A stretch of DNA of 64,000 nt from Nocardia goodfellowii (GCF_017875645.1 NZ_JAGGMR010000001.1:4464001-4528000); one strand, 5' to 3'. Shown: positions 39,203 to 48,923, counted from the first letter of the stretch. Translations and numbers: made by a program. The notes: generated by a model not told the origin, from the sequence alone.

Positions 39203-40756
39203 ATGCCCGCCCCTGATGCCGGCGTCTTCGAGCGACTAGGCGCGTTCGCGGCGATCGATGATCCCGCGGCCCGCTCGCGCAAGACGATCGCCGAGACCTT
39301 CACCGGCAATGTGCTGGGCAGTGTGCCCGTCGGCACCGCCGACGACGTCACCGTGGCATTCGCCAAGGCCAGGGCGGCGCAGGCGCGCTGGGCGGCCTGC
39401 ACGCCCGCCGAACGCGCCGCCGTGCTCACCCGCTACCGCGAGCTGGTCGTGGCCAACCGCGAGTTCCTGATGGACGTGGTGCAGGCCGAAACCGGCAAGG
39501 CGCGCTGGGCGGCCCAGGAGGAAGTGATGGGCCTGATGTTCGCGGCCCGCTACTTCGCCAAGGTCGCGCCGAAGTTGCTCGGGTCGCAGTCGGTGCCGGG
39601 CGCGTTCCCGGTGCTGAACCGCGCGGCCGTGACCCCGCAGCCCAAGGGCGTAGTCGGCGTCATCGCCCCCTGGAACTACCCGATGCTGCTCTCGATCGGC
39701 GACTCCATCCCGGCGCTGCTCGCGGGCAATGCCGTGGTGGTCAAGCCGGACAGCCAGACCCCCTACTCGGCGCTGGCCAACGCCGAACTGCTGTATCGAG
39801 CCGGGCTGCCCCGGGATCTGCTCGCCGTGGTCACCGGGCCGGGCACCGTGGTCGGTACGGCCATCGTCGACAACTGCGACTACCTCATGTTCACCGGGTC
39901 CTCCGACACCGGCCGCGCCCTGGCCCAGCAGTGCGGCGCCCGCCTGATCGGTTTCTCCGCCGAACTGGGCGGCAAGAACCCGATGATCGTCACCAAGGGC
40001 GCGAACCTGACCAAGGCCGCCAAGGCGGCGGTGCGCGCGTGCTTCTCCAACGCGGGCCAGCTGTGCATCTCGATCGAGCGGCTCTACGTCGAGCAGTCGG
40101 TGGCCGCGGAGTTCACCGAGAAGTTCGTCGCCGCGGTGCGGGCGGCGAAACTCGGTGCGGCCTACGACTACTCGGCCGATATCGGCAGCCTTATCTCCGA
40201 ATCCCAGCTCGAGACGGTGTCCAAGCATGTCGCCGACGCCACCGCCAAGGGCGCCGAGATCCTGGCCGGCGGCAAGGCCCGCCCCGACCTGGGCCCGCTG
40301 TTCTTCGAGCCCACCGTGCTGTCGAAGGTGACCGACGAGATGACCTGCGGGCGGGAGGAGACCTTCGGCCCGCTCGTCTCGATCTATCCGGTGGCCGATG
40401 TCGAAGAGGCGATCGAGTTGGCCAACGACACCGAGTACGGCCTCAACGCCAGCGTGTGGGCGGCCAGTAAGTCCGAAGGCGAGAAGATCGCGCAGCGACT
40501 GCACGCCGGCACCGTGTGCGTCGACGAGGGCTATGCCCCCGCCTGGGGTACCACCGCGGCGCCGATGGGCGGTATGGGCATCTCCGGCGTCGGGCGCCGG
40601 CACGGCCCCGACGGCCTGTTGAAGTTCACCGAACCGCAGACCGTCGTGGTCACCCGGTTCCTGAACCTGGATACGCCGCCGCTGGTTCCGCAGGACAAAT
40701 GGCAGCCTTTCCTGATGGCCGTCGCACGGATGATCCGCTTCCTGCCCGGAAGGTAA
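39203..40756 (+). CDS. gabD2: Succinate-semialdehyde dehydrogenase, GabD2-like
   Basis: 517-residue NAD(P)-dependent aldehyde dehydrogenase. Glu general base in SAELGGKNP, nucleophile Cys in NAGQLCISIERLYVEQ, cofactor region GVIAPWNYPMLLSIGD. Closest remembered match is mycobacterial GabD2 (Rv1731), which oxidises succinic semialdehyde to succinate. ATG at 39203 with GAGGAGG six bases upstream. Preceded by a 258-bp spacer after the divergent cvn operon. Confidence 0.85.
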   Translation: MPAPDAGVFERLGAFAAIDDPAARSRKTIAETFTGNVLGSVPVGTADDVTVAFAKARAAQARWAACTPAERAAVLTRYRELVVANREFLMDVVQAETGKARWAAQEEVMGLMFAARYFAKVAPKLLGSQSVPGAFPVLNRAAVTPQPKGVVGVIAPWNYPMLLSIGDSIPALLAGNAVVVKPDSQTPYSALANAELLYRAGLPRDLLAVVTGPGTVVGTAIVDNCDYLMFTGSSDTGRALAQQCGARLIGFSAELGGKNPMIVTKGANLTKAAKAAVRACFSNAGQLCISIERLYVEQSVAAEFTEKFVAAVRAAKLGAAYDYSADIGSLISESQLETVSKHVADATAKGAEILAGGKARPDLGPLFFEPTVLSKVTDEMTCGREETFGPLVSIYPVADVEEAIELANDTEYGLNASVWAASKSEGEKIAQRLHAGTVCVDEGYAPAWGTTAAPMGGMGISGVGRRHGPDGLLKFTEPQTVVVTRFLNLDTPPLVPQDKWQPFLMAVARMIRFLPGR

Positions 40757-40767
40757 GGATCCCCCGG

Positions 40768-40801
40768 GCCGGCCGACCCGGTCTGCGGCGAGTCGGCCGG
40801 C
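40768..40801. terminator. Hairpin between convergent gabD2 and the DUF779 gene
   Basis: GCCGGCCGA and TCGGCCGGC around a 16-base loop, starting 12 bases after the gabD2 stop. No U-tract. Likely bidirectional terminator. Confidence 0.6.
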
Positions 40802-40863
40802 GCGGCAGGCGATACGCCGGGCGGTGAGGCTGCCAAGTACCTCATTGCCCGGCCATCGCCGGG

Positions 40864-41271
40864 TCAGGTGAGCTCGTCGGCTCCGGTTCGGGGCGGCGGC
40901 AAAGCCGCCAGGGTGGACAATTCGGCCTCGGTCAGCAGCCGGGACCGGATGATGAACCGCACTCCCTCGGGCGCCTCCAGCGAAAATCCGCTGCCGCGCC
41001 CTTCCACCACGTCGACCGTCAGATGGGTGTGCTTCCAGAGCTCGAACTGATCGCCGCTCATCCAGAACTCGGTATGCCAGGCCAGATGGCCCAATAGGAC
41101 ATCGGCCGCGCCGACCTGGAACTCGCGCGACGGGAAACACATCGGGGAACTGCCGTCGCAGCAGCCGCCGGACTGATGGAACAGCACCGGCCCGTGCTGT
41201 TCGATCAAGCGCCGCAACATCACCCGCGCCGCCTCCGTCATGCCCACCCGATGTACTCGCCCTACCCGCAC
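40864..41271 (-). CDS. DUF779 protein, partner of aldehyde dehydrogenase
   Basis: 135 residues. The family motif HQSGGCCDGSSPMCF has three Cys, suggesting metal binding, and the later KHTHLTVDVVEGRGSGFSLE is also characteristic. Genes of this family sit next to ExaC/AldA-type aldehyde dehydrogenases (as Rv0459 next to Rv0458). GTG at 41271 has AAGGAGG about 11 bases upstream; an ATG at 41331 overlapping the dehydrogenase stop as TGATG would give 155 residues. Confidence 0.85.
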   Translation of the reverse strand: MRVGRVHRVGMTEAARVMLRRLIEQHGPVLFHQSGGCCDGSSPMCFPSREFQVGAADVLLGHLAWHTEFWMSGDQFELWKHTHLTVDVVEGRGSGFSLEAPEGVRFIIRSRLLTEAELSTLAALPPPRTGADELT

Positions 41272-41330
41272 CGTCGGCTGCACCTCCTTCCATCCCCCAT
41301 GGCTATGCGTCTGACGCATCCGGTTCTGCA

Positions 41331-42848
41331 TCAGAAGAACCCGAGCTTGGCCGGGGAGTAGCTGACGAGCAGGTTCTTGGTCTGCTGATAGTGCTCGAGC
41401 ATCATCTTGTGGTTCTCCCGTCCTATGCCGGACTTCTTGTAGCCACCGAAGGCCGCGTGTGCCGGATAGGCGTGGTAGCAGTTGGTCCACACCCGGCCCG
41501 CCTTGATCGCACGGCCCATCCGGTAAGCGGTGTTCCCGTCCCGCGTCCACACGCCCGCGCCCAGCCCGTAGAGGGTGTCGTTGGCGATCCGGACCGCTTC
41601 CGCCGTGGTGTCGAAGCGGGTCACCGCCACCACCGGTCCGAATATCTCCTCCTGGAAGATGCGCATCGAGTTGTTGCCTTCGAAGATGGTCGGCTGGATG
41701 TAGTAGCCGCCGGGCAACCCCTCGACTTTGCGTGCTTCCCCTCCGGTGAGCACGCGTGCGCCTTCCTGGCGGCCGATGTCGATGTAGGACAGGATCTTCT
41801 CGTACTGGTCGTTGCTGGCCTGGGCCCCGAGCATGGTGCTGTCGTCGAGCGGGTTGCCGCCCTTGATCGCGCGGGTGCGTTCGACGCACCGTGCCAGGAA
41901 CTCGTCGTAGATGGAGGAGTGGATCAGGGCGCGCGACGGGCAGGTGCACACCTCGCCCTGGTTCAGCGCGAACATCACGAAGCCCTCGACGGCCTTGTCC
42001 AGGAATTCGTCGTCGGCGGCCAGCACATCGGGCAGGAAGATATTGGGGCTCTTGCCGCCCAGTTCCAGGCTCACCGGAATGATGTTCTCGCTGGCGTACT
42101 GCAGGATCAGCCGGCCCGTGGTGGTCTCGCCGGTGAACGCCACCTTCGCGACCCGCGGGCTCGACGCCAAGGGTTTGCCTGCTTCCACGCCGAACCCGTT
42201 GACCACGTTGAGCACACCGGGAGGCAACAGGTCGGCGATCAATTCCACCACGAGCAGAATCGAGGCCGGGGTCTGTTCGGCGGGCTTGAGCACCACGCAG
42301 TTTCCGGCGGCCAAGGCGGGCGCCAGCTTCCAGGCGGCCATCAGGATCGGGAAGTTCCACGGGATGATCTGCCCGACGACACCCAGCGGCTCATGGAAGT
42401 GATAGGCGACGGTGTCGGCATCGATCTGCGCGACGCTCCCTTCCTGGGCGCGCAGCGCCCCGGCGAAATACCGGAAGTGATCGACGGCCAAAGGTAGGTC
42501 CGCGGCGAGGGTTTCGCGCACCGGTTTGCCGTTGTCCCAGGTTTCGGCGACCGCGAGCGGTTCGAGGCTGTTTTCGATCCGGTCGGCGATCTTGTTCAGG
42601 ATGTTGGCGCGTTCGGTGGGCGAGGTGGCGGCCCAGCCTTCCGCGGCCCGATGCGCGGCCTCCAGGGCCATATCGACATCGGCCGCGCTGGAACGCGCCA
42701 CCGCGCAGAAGGTTTCACCGTCCACCGGGGAGGGGTTGTCGAAATAACGGCCCTCGATGGGCGGGGCCCAATCACCCGCGATGAAGTTGTCGTACCGGGC
42801 GGCATAGCCGACGATGGCGTTGTCGGACCCTGGCTTGGCATAGATCAT
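41331..42848 (-). CDS. NAD-dependent aldehyde dehydrogenase, ExaC/AldA type
   Basis: 505 residues, probably acetaldehyde or alkyl-aldehyde oxidation. Glu base in [11 protein letters not shown], nucleophile Cys in [11 protein letters not shown], tail [20 protein letters not shown] typical of the ExaC branch. ATG at 42848. Transcribed with DUF779, and preceded by a GAF-domain regulator gene on the same strand 79 bp upstream, its probable activator. Confidence 0.92.
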   Translation of the reverse strand: MIYAKPGSDNAIVGYAARYDNFIAGDWAPPIEGRYFDNPSPVDGETFCAVARSSAADVDMALEAAHRAAEGWAATSPTERANILNKIADRIENSLEPLAVAETWDNGKPVRETLAADLPLAVDHFRYFAGALRAQEGSVAQIDADTVAYHFHEPLGVVGQIIPWNFPILMAAWKLAPALAAGNCVVLKPAEQTPASILLVVELIADLLPPGVLNVVNGFGVEAGKPLASSPRVAKVAFTGETTTGRLILQYASENIIPVSLELGGKSPNIFLPDVLAADDEFLDKAVEGFVMFALNQGEVCTCPSRALIHSSIYDEFLARCVERTRAIKGGNPLDDSTMLGAQASNDQYEKILSYIDIGRQEGARVLTGGEARKVEGLPGGYYIQPTIFEGNNSMRIFQEEIFGPVVAVTRFDTTAEAVRIANDTLYGLGAGVWTRDGNTAYRMGRAIKAGRVWTNCYHAYPAHAAFGGYKKSGIGRENHKMMLEHYQQTKNLLVSYSPAKLGFF

Positions 42849-42927
42849 GGCGCTCGCTCGCTCCTCACGGAAACATCGTGCGGCCCACTATTACTTGCGA
42901 AGGTTGGAGCGAGGTTGGTGCGGGCGA

Positions 42928-44199
42928 TCAGTGCCGCATCGCGGTGTGCAGGCGGGCGCTGACCACGGCCCGGCGAACGTCGTCCGGCGGCAGCAGACGC
43001 AGGGCGTGTTCGTGGATTTCGACATCGTCGGGCGCGCGTTCGCCGAAGGCCACCGCGTGCTCGGGGCGGTCGCTGGCCAGCACCGCGGTACGCACGCCGA
43101 CATCGAGGTAGTTCCGCCACTCCAGTACGCCCGGTGTGTCGGAGCCGGGCAGCAGCGGGCCGCGGTAGAGCCAGACCGCGGCGCTGGTGTCGCCGGATTG
43201 GATGGCGGCCAGCAGGTCCACCGCGTCGCAGGACAGCGGTCCGGTCAGGGTGTAGCGGCGGTTGGCGATTTCGCCGCCGGTGGCCCGGCGCAGATGGGAG
43301 ACATCGGCTTTCAGGGTGCTGGTGGAGACGGGACGATCGCCGTAGACGGCGGTGTGCAGCTGGTCCGGGGTGTAACCGTCGGGTTCCAGGGCGAGCAGCG
43401 CCAGGATCTCCAGCTGGCGCGGCGGCAAGGGGACCGGGCGGCCTTCTCTCAGTAGCCGTGCGGTGCCGAGGCATTCGAGGCGCACACCGGCCCGGGGCCC
43501 GGGTTCGGTGGTCCGCACCATGGTTTCGGCGGCGGTGACCAGCGCCCGCACCGAGGACATCACCGCCGGATGGGAGCGTTCCCAGCGGCTGGACAGGTCG
43601 AGCACGCCGAGCTGGCGGCCGTCGGGCCCGTGGATCGGCGCGGAATAGCAGACCCAGCCGTGCAGCGCGGCAACCAGGTGCTCGGCGGAGAACACCGTGG
43701 CCGGGCTGTCGGTGTGCAGGGCCAGCGACAAACCGTTGGTACCCATATGGCTTTCGTCCCAGCAGCCGCCCGGCGCGAAGTTCACCGATTCACCTTGCCG
43801 GCGAATGGTGCGATCGCCGCAGGTCCACACGATGGTGCCGGAGGTGTCGGTGACGGCCGCGACGTACCCGGCGTCCTTGGTGAGACCGCGCAACTGATCG
43901 GCTAGCGCCGTGATCGGCCCGCGCAGCGGCGATTCGGCCCAGCGGTCGACGGCGTCGTCCAGGCTCGGCGCCACGGTGCGCGCCGGGTCGACGGTGTGCA
44001 GCGAGCGCTGCCATGATTGCGCTACCTCATTGCGTAGCAACGACGTCCGAGGCGTGAGCCGGGCAGCGGTCGGTGTGGACGTGGCCCACCTGGACCATTC
44101 CTTTTCCAGTTCTGCCCGCTGCTGGGTGAGGGTGCGGAACAGGGCCACCTCGTCAAACCTCATCGTCGTAAGGATCGAGCGACTCACATTCGTGCTCAC
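42928..44199 (-). CDS. GAF-domain transcriptional activator, AcoR-like without the AAA+ domain
   Basis: 423 residues. The N-terminus resembles acetoin/aldehyde activators (LTPRTSLLRNEVAQSWQRSL), followed by a GAF sensor with NFAPGGCWDESHMGTNGLSL and GWVCYSAPIHGPDGR. There is no sigma-54 ATPase module; instead a winged-helix domain at about 245-330 (LPPRQLEILALLALEPDGYT). Probably activates the downstream aldehyde dehydrogenase genes. GTG start at 44199; an ATG at 44163 is possible and neither has a clear ribosome site. Confidence 0.85.
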   Translation of the reverse strand: MSTNVSRSILTTMRFDEVALFRTLTQQRAELEKEWSRWATSTPTAARLTPRTSLLRNEVAQSWQRSLHTVDPARTVAPSLDDAVDRWAESPLRGPITALADQLRGLTKDAGYVAAVTDTSGTIVWTCGDRTIRRQGESVNFAPGGCWDESHMGTNGLSLALHTDSPATVFSAEHLVAALHGWVCYSAPIHGPDGRQLGVLDLSSRWERSHPAVMSSVRALVTAAETMVRTTEPGPRAGVRLECLGTARLLREGRPVPLPPRQLEILALLALEPDGYTPDQLHTAVYGDRPVSTSTLKADVSHLRRATGGEIANRRYTLTGPLSCDAVDLLAAIQSGDTSAAVWLYRGPLLPGSDTPGVLEWRNYLDVGVRTAVLASDRPEHAVAFGERAPDDVEIHEHALRLLPPDDVRRAVVSARLHTAMRH

Positions 44200-44393
44200 A
44201 TCATGGCGTATGCATGCCTGCCGTGCGCGACTTTCCCTGTCCGGCCACCTGAACCGGACGACACGCGGTACCCAAACGCGCTAGCAGTAAACGTCCGGCT
44301 ATTCTTTTGCCCGCCGCTTGCGACTCGAAAGGGGTCAGCGTCAGCACAGCTCTACCTCAGCTCGATTCACTCTCGAACGTACTAAGGGAGCAC

Positions 44394-45053
44394 ATGATCA
44401 GCAGGCAGGGTCGGAACAGCCACGCGCGCAAGGCCTTCGTGACGGGTGTGCTCGTGTTCGCCGGATGGTGCGGCGCACCGGCGGCCGCGGCGGAAACCTT
44501 TCTCGCCCTACCGGACCGCAAGATCACCCGTGATCTAGGGGAGGGCACCGGAATCACGGTGCGCGTCAGCGGCGAGTCCGCCAAGCTCAACCCGGGATCG
44601 GTCGCGGGGCGCCGCAACCTGTGGGTGAGCGGGCGCGCCGGGGTCGAGGTTACCGGCCCGGACGCGGCGAAGGCGGCGACGAAGATCTACCCCGGCTATG
44701 TCGTTGCCTGCCAAGCCGATATCGACGCATTGTCGGCGGTCGGCAACAGCGCGGTGGCGTTGGCGCCGACCGACGCGCCCGAGCGCTCCCGGATGATCAC
44801 CCTCGCCGCCGGGCGCACCCTCGCGCGCTATCTGCTGGATATCCGGCCGCGCGAATCGAGTTCGGCGCCGGGCCGGGTGTATCACCAGGTGGTCGGCCGG
44901 GAGGGGAGCGTCACCTGGACCGACGAACCATTCAGCATCGACGGGTGCGGCGGCGGCACCGCGCGGGCCCGGTCGTTCGTGCGGGTGGACATCAGCACCG
45001 CGCGGGCCGAGTCGCGGGTGACGCTGTGGGGCGAGCCCTTCAATATCGGATGA
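44394..45053 (+). CDS. MspA-family exported protein (mycolic-acid outer-membrane porin-like)
   Basis: 219 residues with a signal peptide ending near AAAAETF (cleavage about residue 28). The MspA pattern is visible in AKLNPGSVAGRRNLWVSGRA, PGYVVACQADID and the C-terminal RVDISTARAESRVTLWGEPF. Family members form octameric channels or solute-binding proteins in the mycolate outer membrane; this member has two Cys (VACQAD and DGCGGG), which may form a disulfide. ATG with AAGGGAG four bases upstream. Confidence 0.85.
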   Translation: MISRQGRNSHARKAFVTGVLVFAGWCGAPAAAAETFLALPDRKITRDLGEGTGITVRVSGESAKLNPGSVAGRRNLWVSGRAGVEVTGPDAAKAATKIYPGYVVACQADIDALSAVGNSAVALAPTDAPERSRMITLAAGRTLARYLLDIRPRESSSAPGRVYHQVVGREGSVTWTDEPFSIDGCGGGTARARSFVRVDISTARAESRVTLWGEPFNIG

Positions 45054-45058
45054 CGCGA

Positions 45059-45088
45059 GCGGCGCCCGTCCGGGTGGACGGGCGCCGC
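45059..45088. terminator. Terminator hairpin between the MspA-like and lipoprotein genes
   Basis: Perfect 13-bp arms (GCGGCGCCCGTCC with GGACGGGCGCCGC) around GGGT, starting six bases after the MspA-like stop. Convergent genes, so it likely acts in both directions. Confidence 0.8.
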
Positions 45089-45106
45089 GGCAGTGTTCCG
45101 GAGGCC

Positions 45107-45412
45107 TTACTTATTGACGAAGATGCCGGCCACGTCGGCGTTCTTGATCGGGGTCTGGGTGTTGCGCTGGGCGCCGCAGAGCAGATCCACCGAGATGAGC
45201 GTCGCGTCCACCACGGTGCCGGCGGGTTCGTTCTGCTCGCCGGTCTGCTGTTTGACGAACTTGGTGATCGTCATCCGCTTGGTGTCCTGGTCCTGGGTCA
45301 CGTACTCGCTGCAGGGGGTGTCGCCGCCGCGGTTCAGCGCCTTCTCGACGTCGGTGCAGCCACTGAGCAGCACGGCGACCGCCGCAACCGCGAAACCGGT
45401 GCCTGCGTTCAT
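45107..45412 (-). CDS. DUF4333 lipoprotein
   Basis: 101 residues. Lipobox LLSGC at about 15-19 gives a lipid-anchored mature protein with two further Cys (PCSEYV, LLCGAQ) spaced as in the DUF4333 family of Mycobacteriales. Role unknown. ATG at 45412. Confidence 0.82.
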   Translation of the reverse strand: MNAGTGFAVAAVAVLLSGCTDVEKALNRGGDTPCSEYVTQDQDTKRMTITKFVKQQTGEQNEPAGTVVDATLISVDLLCGAQRNTQTPIKNADVAGIFVNK

Positions 45413-45456
45413 TTTTCCTCCTGGTGACCTGGGCCGGACAGCCCCACGAGCCTAGA

Positions 45457-45771
45457 TCAAGCCTGCCCCGTCTCGAAGCGGCTGATCTTTCCGTCGCGCA
45501 CCACGAATCGCCAGTTGGTGCGCATCGAACCCCAACGCGAATTGGTGTAGTCCGCCACCAATTCGCGTCCGCTGTCGGCCACGGATTCGACTTTCATCCG
45601 GCCGTTGCTGTCGAAGATTTCCCGGGAGGTCCACTGGCCGATATTGCGCGTGACTCCGTCGTCGGACATGGTCGCGTCTTCGGCGAGCAAGGAGAACAAC
45701 CGATCGTGGTCATGTGCGTTGAGTGCGTCGACGAACTCTCCGACCACGGGATCCAGTTGCGGTGCGGTCAT
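45457..45771 (-). CDS. SnoaL-like (NTF2-fold) small protein
   Basis: 104 residues with the pattern FVDALNAHDHDRLFSLLAED and later TNWRFVVRDGKISRFETGQA. Enzyme or binding function cannot be predicted. ATG at 45771, 45 bases upstream of the lipoprotein gene on the same strand. Divergent from the hydrolase at 45973. Confidence 0.78.
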   Translation of the reverse strand: MTAPQLDPVVGEFVDALNAHDHDRLFSLLAEDATMSDDGVTRNIGQWTSREIFDSNGRMKVESVADSGRELVADYTNSRWGSMRTNWRFVVRDGKISRFETGQA

Positions 45772-45972
45772 CTGATCAACCCTTCGAATCGGCGTGCGCG
45801 GGGTATGAGCAGCTAATATTCAGCACTCACTGTAGGCGCAGAAAGCTGTTAACCCATCGCGACGCGGCGGACGACGGTGCGTAATCGCGCCGCGATCCGC
45901 GGTCCGGAATGATCTTCGCGTGATGGGGTATCGCGCGAGGAAGTGATCATCCGGAATAGAGCGAGGTCTCCT

Positions 45973-46830
45973 ATGAGCGCAGTCCGCCATTGCCGTGTGA
46001 CAGTGGACGGAATCGACACCTTCTATCGCGAGGCCGGTCCGTCCGACGGGCCGATTGTGCTGCTGCCGCACGGATATCCGTCGTCGTCTTTCGAATTCCG
46101 CGATCTGATGCCCGCGCTGGCCGACCGCTGGCGAACGATAGCGCCCGATTTCCCCGGTTTCGGCTACAGCGCCGCGCCTGCGGATTTCTCCTACACTTTC
46201 GACGGCTATTCCGAGTTTCTGCGCCGCTTCACCGAGGTGCTCGGCCTGCGCGACTACGTGATATATCTGCACGACTACGGGTCGCAGTTCGGATTGCGGC
46301 TGGCGATGGCGGCACCGAAACAGGTGCGCGGGCTGGTCATCCAGAACGGCGACATCTACGAGGATCAGCACGGCCCGAAATACGCTCCGCTCAAGCGATT
46401 CTGGAACAACCCGACCGAGGAGGGTAAGGCCGAGCTGGCCGCGGCGGTCAGCCTGGAGGGCTTTCGCGGTGAATTCCTCGGGGAACTGCCCGAAGATCTC
46501 GCCGCCCACGTCAGCCCCGACCTGTGGACCCTGGCCTGGGCGGTGACCAACACCCCCGAACGCCGCGCCCACCTGGTGGATCTGCTCGCCGACCAACGCC
46601 ACACCGTCGCCTGGTTCACCCGCCAGCAGGAGTACCTCCGCGAGCATCGCCCGCCCACGCTCCTGGTCTGGGGCCGGCACGACGGTTATATGCCCGAGGG
46701 TGCGGCACGGGCCTACCACCGCGACCACCCCGGCGCCGAACTCCACATTCTCGACGGCGGCCACTGGCTGCTGGAAACGCATCTGGCCGAGGTCGTCAGC
46801 CTGCTGCGGGACTTCCTCGACCGCTGCTGA
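45973..46830 (+). CDS. Alpha/beta-fold hydrolase (epoxide hydrolase/dehalogenase-like)
   Basis: 285 residues. LPHGYPSSSFEF oxyanion motif, candidate nucleophile Asp in LHDYGSQFG, acid in WGRHDGYMP and His in DGGHWLLETH. Resembles the hydrolase at 24217 in order and spacing of motifs. ATG at 45973 with GAGG upstream. Its last 35 bases overlap the convergent DUF1772 gene. Substrate unknown. Confidence 0.86.
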   Translation: MSAVRHCRVTVDGIDTFYREAGPSDGPIVLLPHGYPSSSFEFRDLMPALADRWRTIAPDFPGFGYSAAPADFSYTFDGYSEFLRRFTEVLGLRDYVIYLHDYGSQFGLRLAMAAPKQVRGLVIQNGDIYEDQHGPKYAPLKRFWNNPTEEGKAELAAAVSLEGFRGEFLGELPEDLAAHVSPDLWTLAWAVTNTPERRAHLVDLLADQRHTVAWFTRQQEYLREHRPPTLLVWGRHDGYMPEGAARAYHRDHPGAELHILDGGHWLLETHLAEVVSLLRDFLDRC

Positions 46831-47287
46831 CGGTGTGGCCGGGCAGCACGGCGCCCACGGCCAGCAACCCGAAGGCAAGGACCGCGGCCGCCGTCCGGAC
46901 GGCATGCGCGACTTGCCAGCGGTCCCGCACCTCCGACCAGTCGGCGGGTGGCGAGTCGACGTCCCACGCGAGCTGGTCGGCATTGATCGGAAGATTGACC
47001 ACCACGGTCAGACCGAAGACGAAGATGAGCAGCGCGAGCGCCGCCACGGCCGGTCCTCGCGTGTTCGTCCGGAAAACCCGGAAGACCAGGAACGCGGTCG
47101 CGAGCACCGCGGGAACGAGCGTGCCGACGGCGAGGCGGTCCAGCGAGTCCAGCTCGACCAGCCGGACCTGGGTGTAGACCGAGGCGTCGAAACTGCGCAG
47201 GGAAAACTCCAGGACCAGGACACCGAGCAGGAACCCGGCGAAGAGTCCGCTGAACAGCAAACTGACCGAGCGGGCGTACTTCGTCAC
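46796..47287 (-). CDS. DUF1772-like membrane protein
   Basis: 163 residues with four hydrophobic segments; NADQLAWDVDSPPADWSEVR and RWQVAHAVRTAAAVLAF are typical of the DUF1772/anthrone-oxygenase-like family. GTG at 47287 overlaps the stop of the NmrA-type gene as GTGA, so the pair is coupled. Function unknown; possibly a membrane-bound oxidoreductase partner. Confidence 0.8.
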   Translation of the reverse strand: MTKYARSVSLLFSGLFAGFLLGVLVLEFSLRSFDASVYTQVRLVELDSLDRLAVGTLVPAVLATAFLVFRVFRTNTRGPAVAALALLIFVFGLTVVVNLPINADQLAWDVDSPPADWSEVRDRWQVAHAVRTAAAVLAFGLLAVGAVLPGHTVSSGRGSPAAG

Positions 47288-48120
47288 GACCACGCTCCGG
47301 CGTGATCGGCGGCCCACGTGGCGAAGGTGCGGGCGGGACGGCCGAGAATCGTCGCCACCTCGGTCGTCACTATCGCGGGCCGATCCATCTCGCGGCGGTA
47401 GCGGGCCAAGAGCGCCTGAACGAACCGTTCGTCGAGGCCCGCTCGGGCCATGCCTTGCGCGGCTACGTCAGCCGGGACCTCCTCGAACCGCAGCGGGCGG
47501 CCCAGGGCCGTGCCGAGGATCGCGACCATGTCGTCCAGACGCAGCGCTTCGGGTCCGGTGAGGGGGATCGTCCGGCCGAGCAGTGCGTCGTCCACCAGCG
47601 CGCGGGCGATCACCTCGGCGACGTCGCGCTCGTCGATCACGGCCTCGGCGAATCCGGCGTACGGACCACGGATGGTGTCACCGAAACCGGCTTGCGCACG
47701 CCACATCCCGAGCGTGTTCGTCGCAAAGGAGCTGGGCCGCACCGCGACCCACGGCAGGGTGCTCGCGCGGACCGCCTGTTCCACCTCGGTGTTCCGGTCG
47801 CCGTTGAAACGCGAGGGCTGGTGGCCGGGCTCGTCCTCGACATTGATCGCCGACATCACGACCACCTTCCGCACGCCTTCTTCGGTCGCGACCCGCAGCA
47901 GCTTCTCGGTGTCGTCCTTGGCCGCGCGGGGGTGCACGAAGAGTCCGTGGCATCCGCTCAGTGCCCGGCGGATCGTCTCGGGCGCGACGACTTCCACGCC
48001 GGTGGGAAAGGAAGCGTTCTGCGGGTCGCGGGTCACGGCCCTGACTTCGACGCCCGCGGTGAGCAGGGCGTCGACGAGCGGGCGGCCGACAGTGCCGGTC
48101 GCTCCGGTTACGAGGTACAT
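47284..48120 (-). CDS. NmrA-type NAD(P)-binding reductase
   Basis: 278 residues, MYLVTGATGTVGRPLVDALL Rossmann motif; family of NAD(P)H-binding quinone-reductase-like or redox-sensor proteins. Related in layout to the protein at 30499. ATG at 48120 directly downstream of an AT-rich spacer with repeated GTAAC motifs; heads a two-gene operon with DUF1772. Confidence 0.83.
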   Translation of the reverse strand: MYLVTGATGTVGRPLVDALLTAGVEVRAVTRDPQNASFPTGVEVVAPETIRRALSGCHGLFVHPRAAKDDTEKLLRVATEEGVRKVVVMSAINVEDEPGHQPSRFNGDRNTEVEQAVRASTLPWVAVRPSSFATNTLGMWRAQAGFGDTIRGPYAGFAEAVIDERDVAEVIARALVDDALLGRTIPLTGPEALRLDDMVAILGTALGRPLRFEEVPADVAAQGMARAGLDERFVQALLARYRREMDRPAIVTTEVATILGRPARTFATWAADHAGAWS

Positions 48121-48156
48121 GGGAAGTCCATTCGGTTGTCGTGTAATACGAGAACC

Positions 48157-48199
48157 GTAACATATTAATTTGAGTTACATATCATATGCATGACGTAAC
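48157..48199. promoter_or_regulatory. Repeated GTAAC/GTTAC half-sites upstream of the NmrA-DUF1772 operon
   Basis: GTAAC at 48157-48161, GTTAC at 48174-48178 and GTAAC at 48195-48199 form two interlocking inverted repeats in an AT-rich island. GTAAC-type dyads are bound by some winged-helix repressors. No adjacent regulator gene is obvious. Confidence 0.4.
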
Positions 48200-48227
48200 A
48201 CTGGGCGGTCGGTGCCACCGCGGCTTC

Positions 48228-48923
48228 TTACGGGAGGTCGGAAAAGTGCACGTCCTGCGCCTCGGCGGTGACCAGCAGGCCGTTCGGGCCCGGCGTTATC
48301 GCCGTCAGTCGCGCGCCCAGCGGTAACCGCTGCAACGGCACGGTGAAGGTGAGGGTCCGGCGCAGCAGCGCCAGGGAGATCGTCGGGCCGCCCGCAGCGG
48401 CCTGAACGGAGACCGGGGTGACCTCGAAGCCATTGTCGGCGGGCGCGACGGTGACCACGACCGTGGCGGGGATCGGGACACCTTCGACCGAGAACGTTCC
48501 GGTGACCCGCAGCCCATCCGGGCTGTGCGAGATCGACTCGGTTCCCGACGGCGCGAAGCCCCGCACGGTCTCGTAGGGCACCAGGGCGGTCGCCCTCGCC
48601 GTGGCCGCGACCAGATTCGATGTCCGGCCGCCCAGCAGGTCGCTCAGCGGCGCGGTGACCTCGGTCAGTGCGACGTCGAGGTCGCGCACGGAGATGTCCT
48701 GCTCGCGCCAATCACCGACCTGGATCCGAACATCGGGATAGCGGCCGTCGACAGCCTGCGTCAGGAACGGGAAGCCGCGAATATCGACGCTCGGTTCCCG
48801 CTGCAGGTTGTACTCGGCGGCGATCTTGCGGCCGATCTCGTTCTGCGCCATGATCACCGCGACCCGGTCGCCGGCGACCAGCGCGAGCCCCAGCACGACG
48901 ATTGCCATCAGTAATGCGCGCAT
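48228..48923 (-). CDS. DUF2993 (LmeA-family) exported lipid-binding protein
   Basis: 231 residues. Hydrophobic N-terminus (LLMAIVVLGLALVAGDRVAV) acts as a signal or anchor. NEIGRKIAAEYNLQREPSVD, IRGFPFLTQAVDGRYPDV and a repetitive beta-rich body match DUF2993; mycobacterial LmeA of this family is a periplasmic phospholipid-binding protein needed for lipomannan maturation. ATG at 48923. Confidence 0.85.
   Translation of the reverse strand: MRALLMAIVVLGLALVAGDRVAVIMAQNEIGRKIAAEYNLQREPSVDIRGFPFLTQAVDGRYPDVRIQVGDWREQDISVRDLDVALTEVTAPLSDLLGGRTSNLVAATARATALVPYETVRGFAPSGTESISHSPDGLRVTGTFSVEGVPIPATVVVTVAPADNGFEVTPVSVQAAAGGPTISLALLRRTLTFTVPLQRLPLGARLTAITPGPNGLLVTAEAQDVHFSDLP

Noticed and set aside
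39236..41293. 685-codon minus-strand open frame across gabD2
   Set aside because: Low-complexity antisense frame spanning two unrelated real genes.
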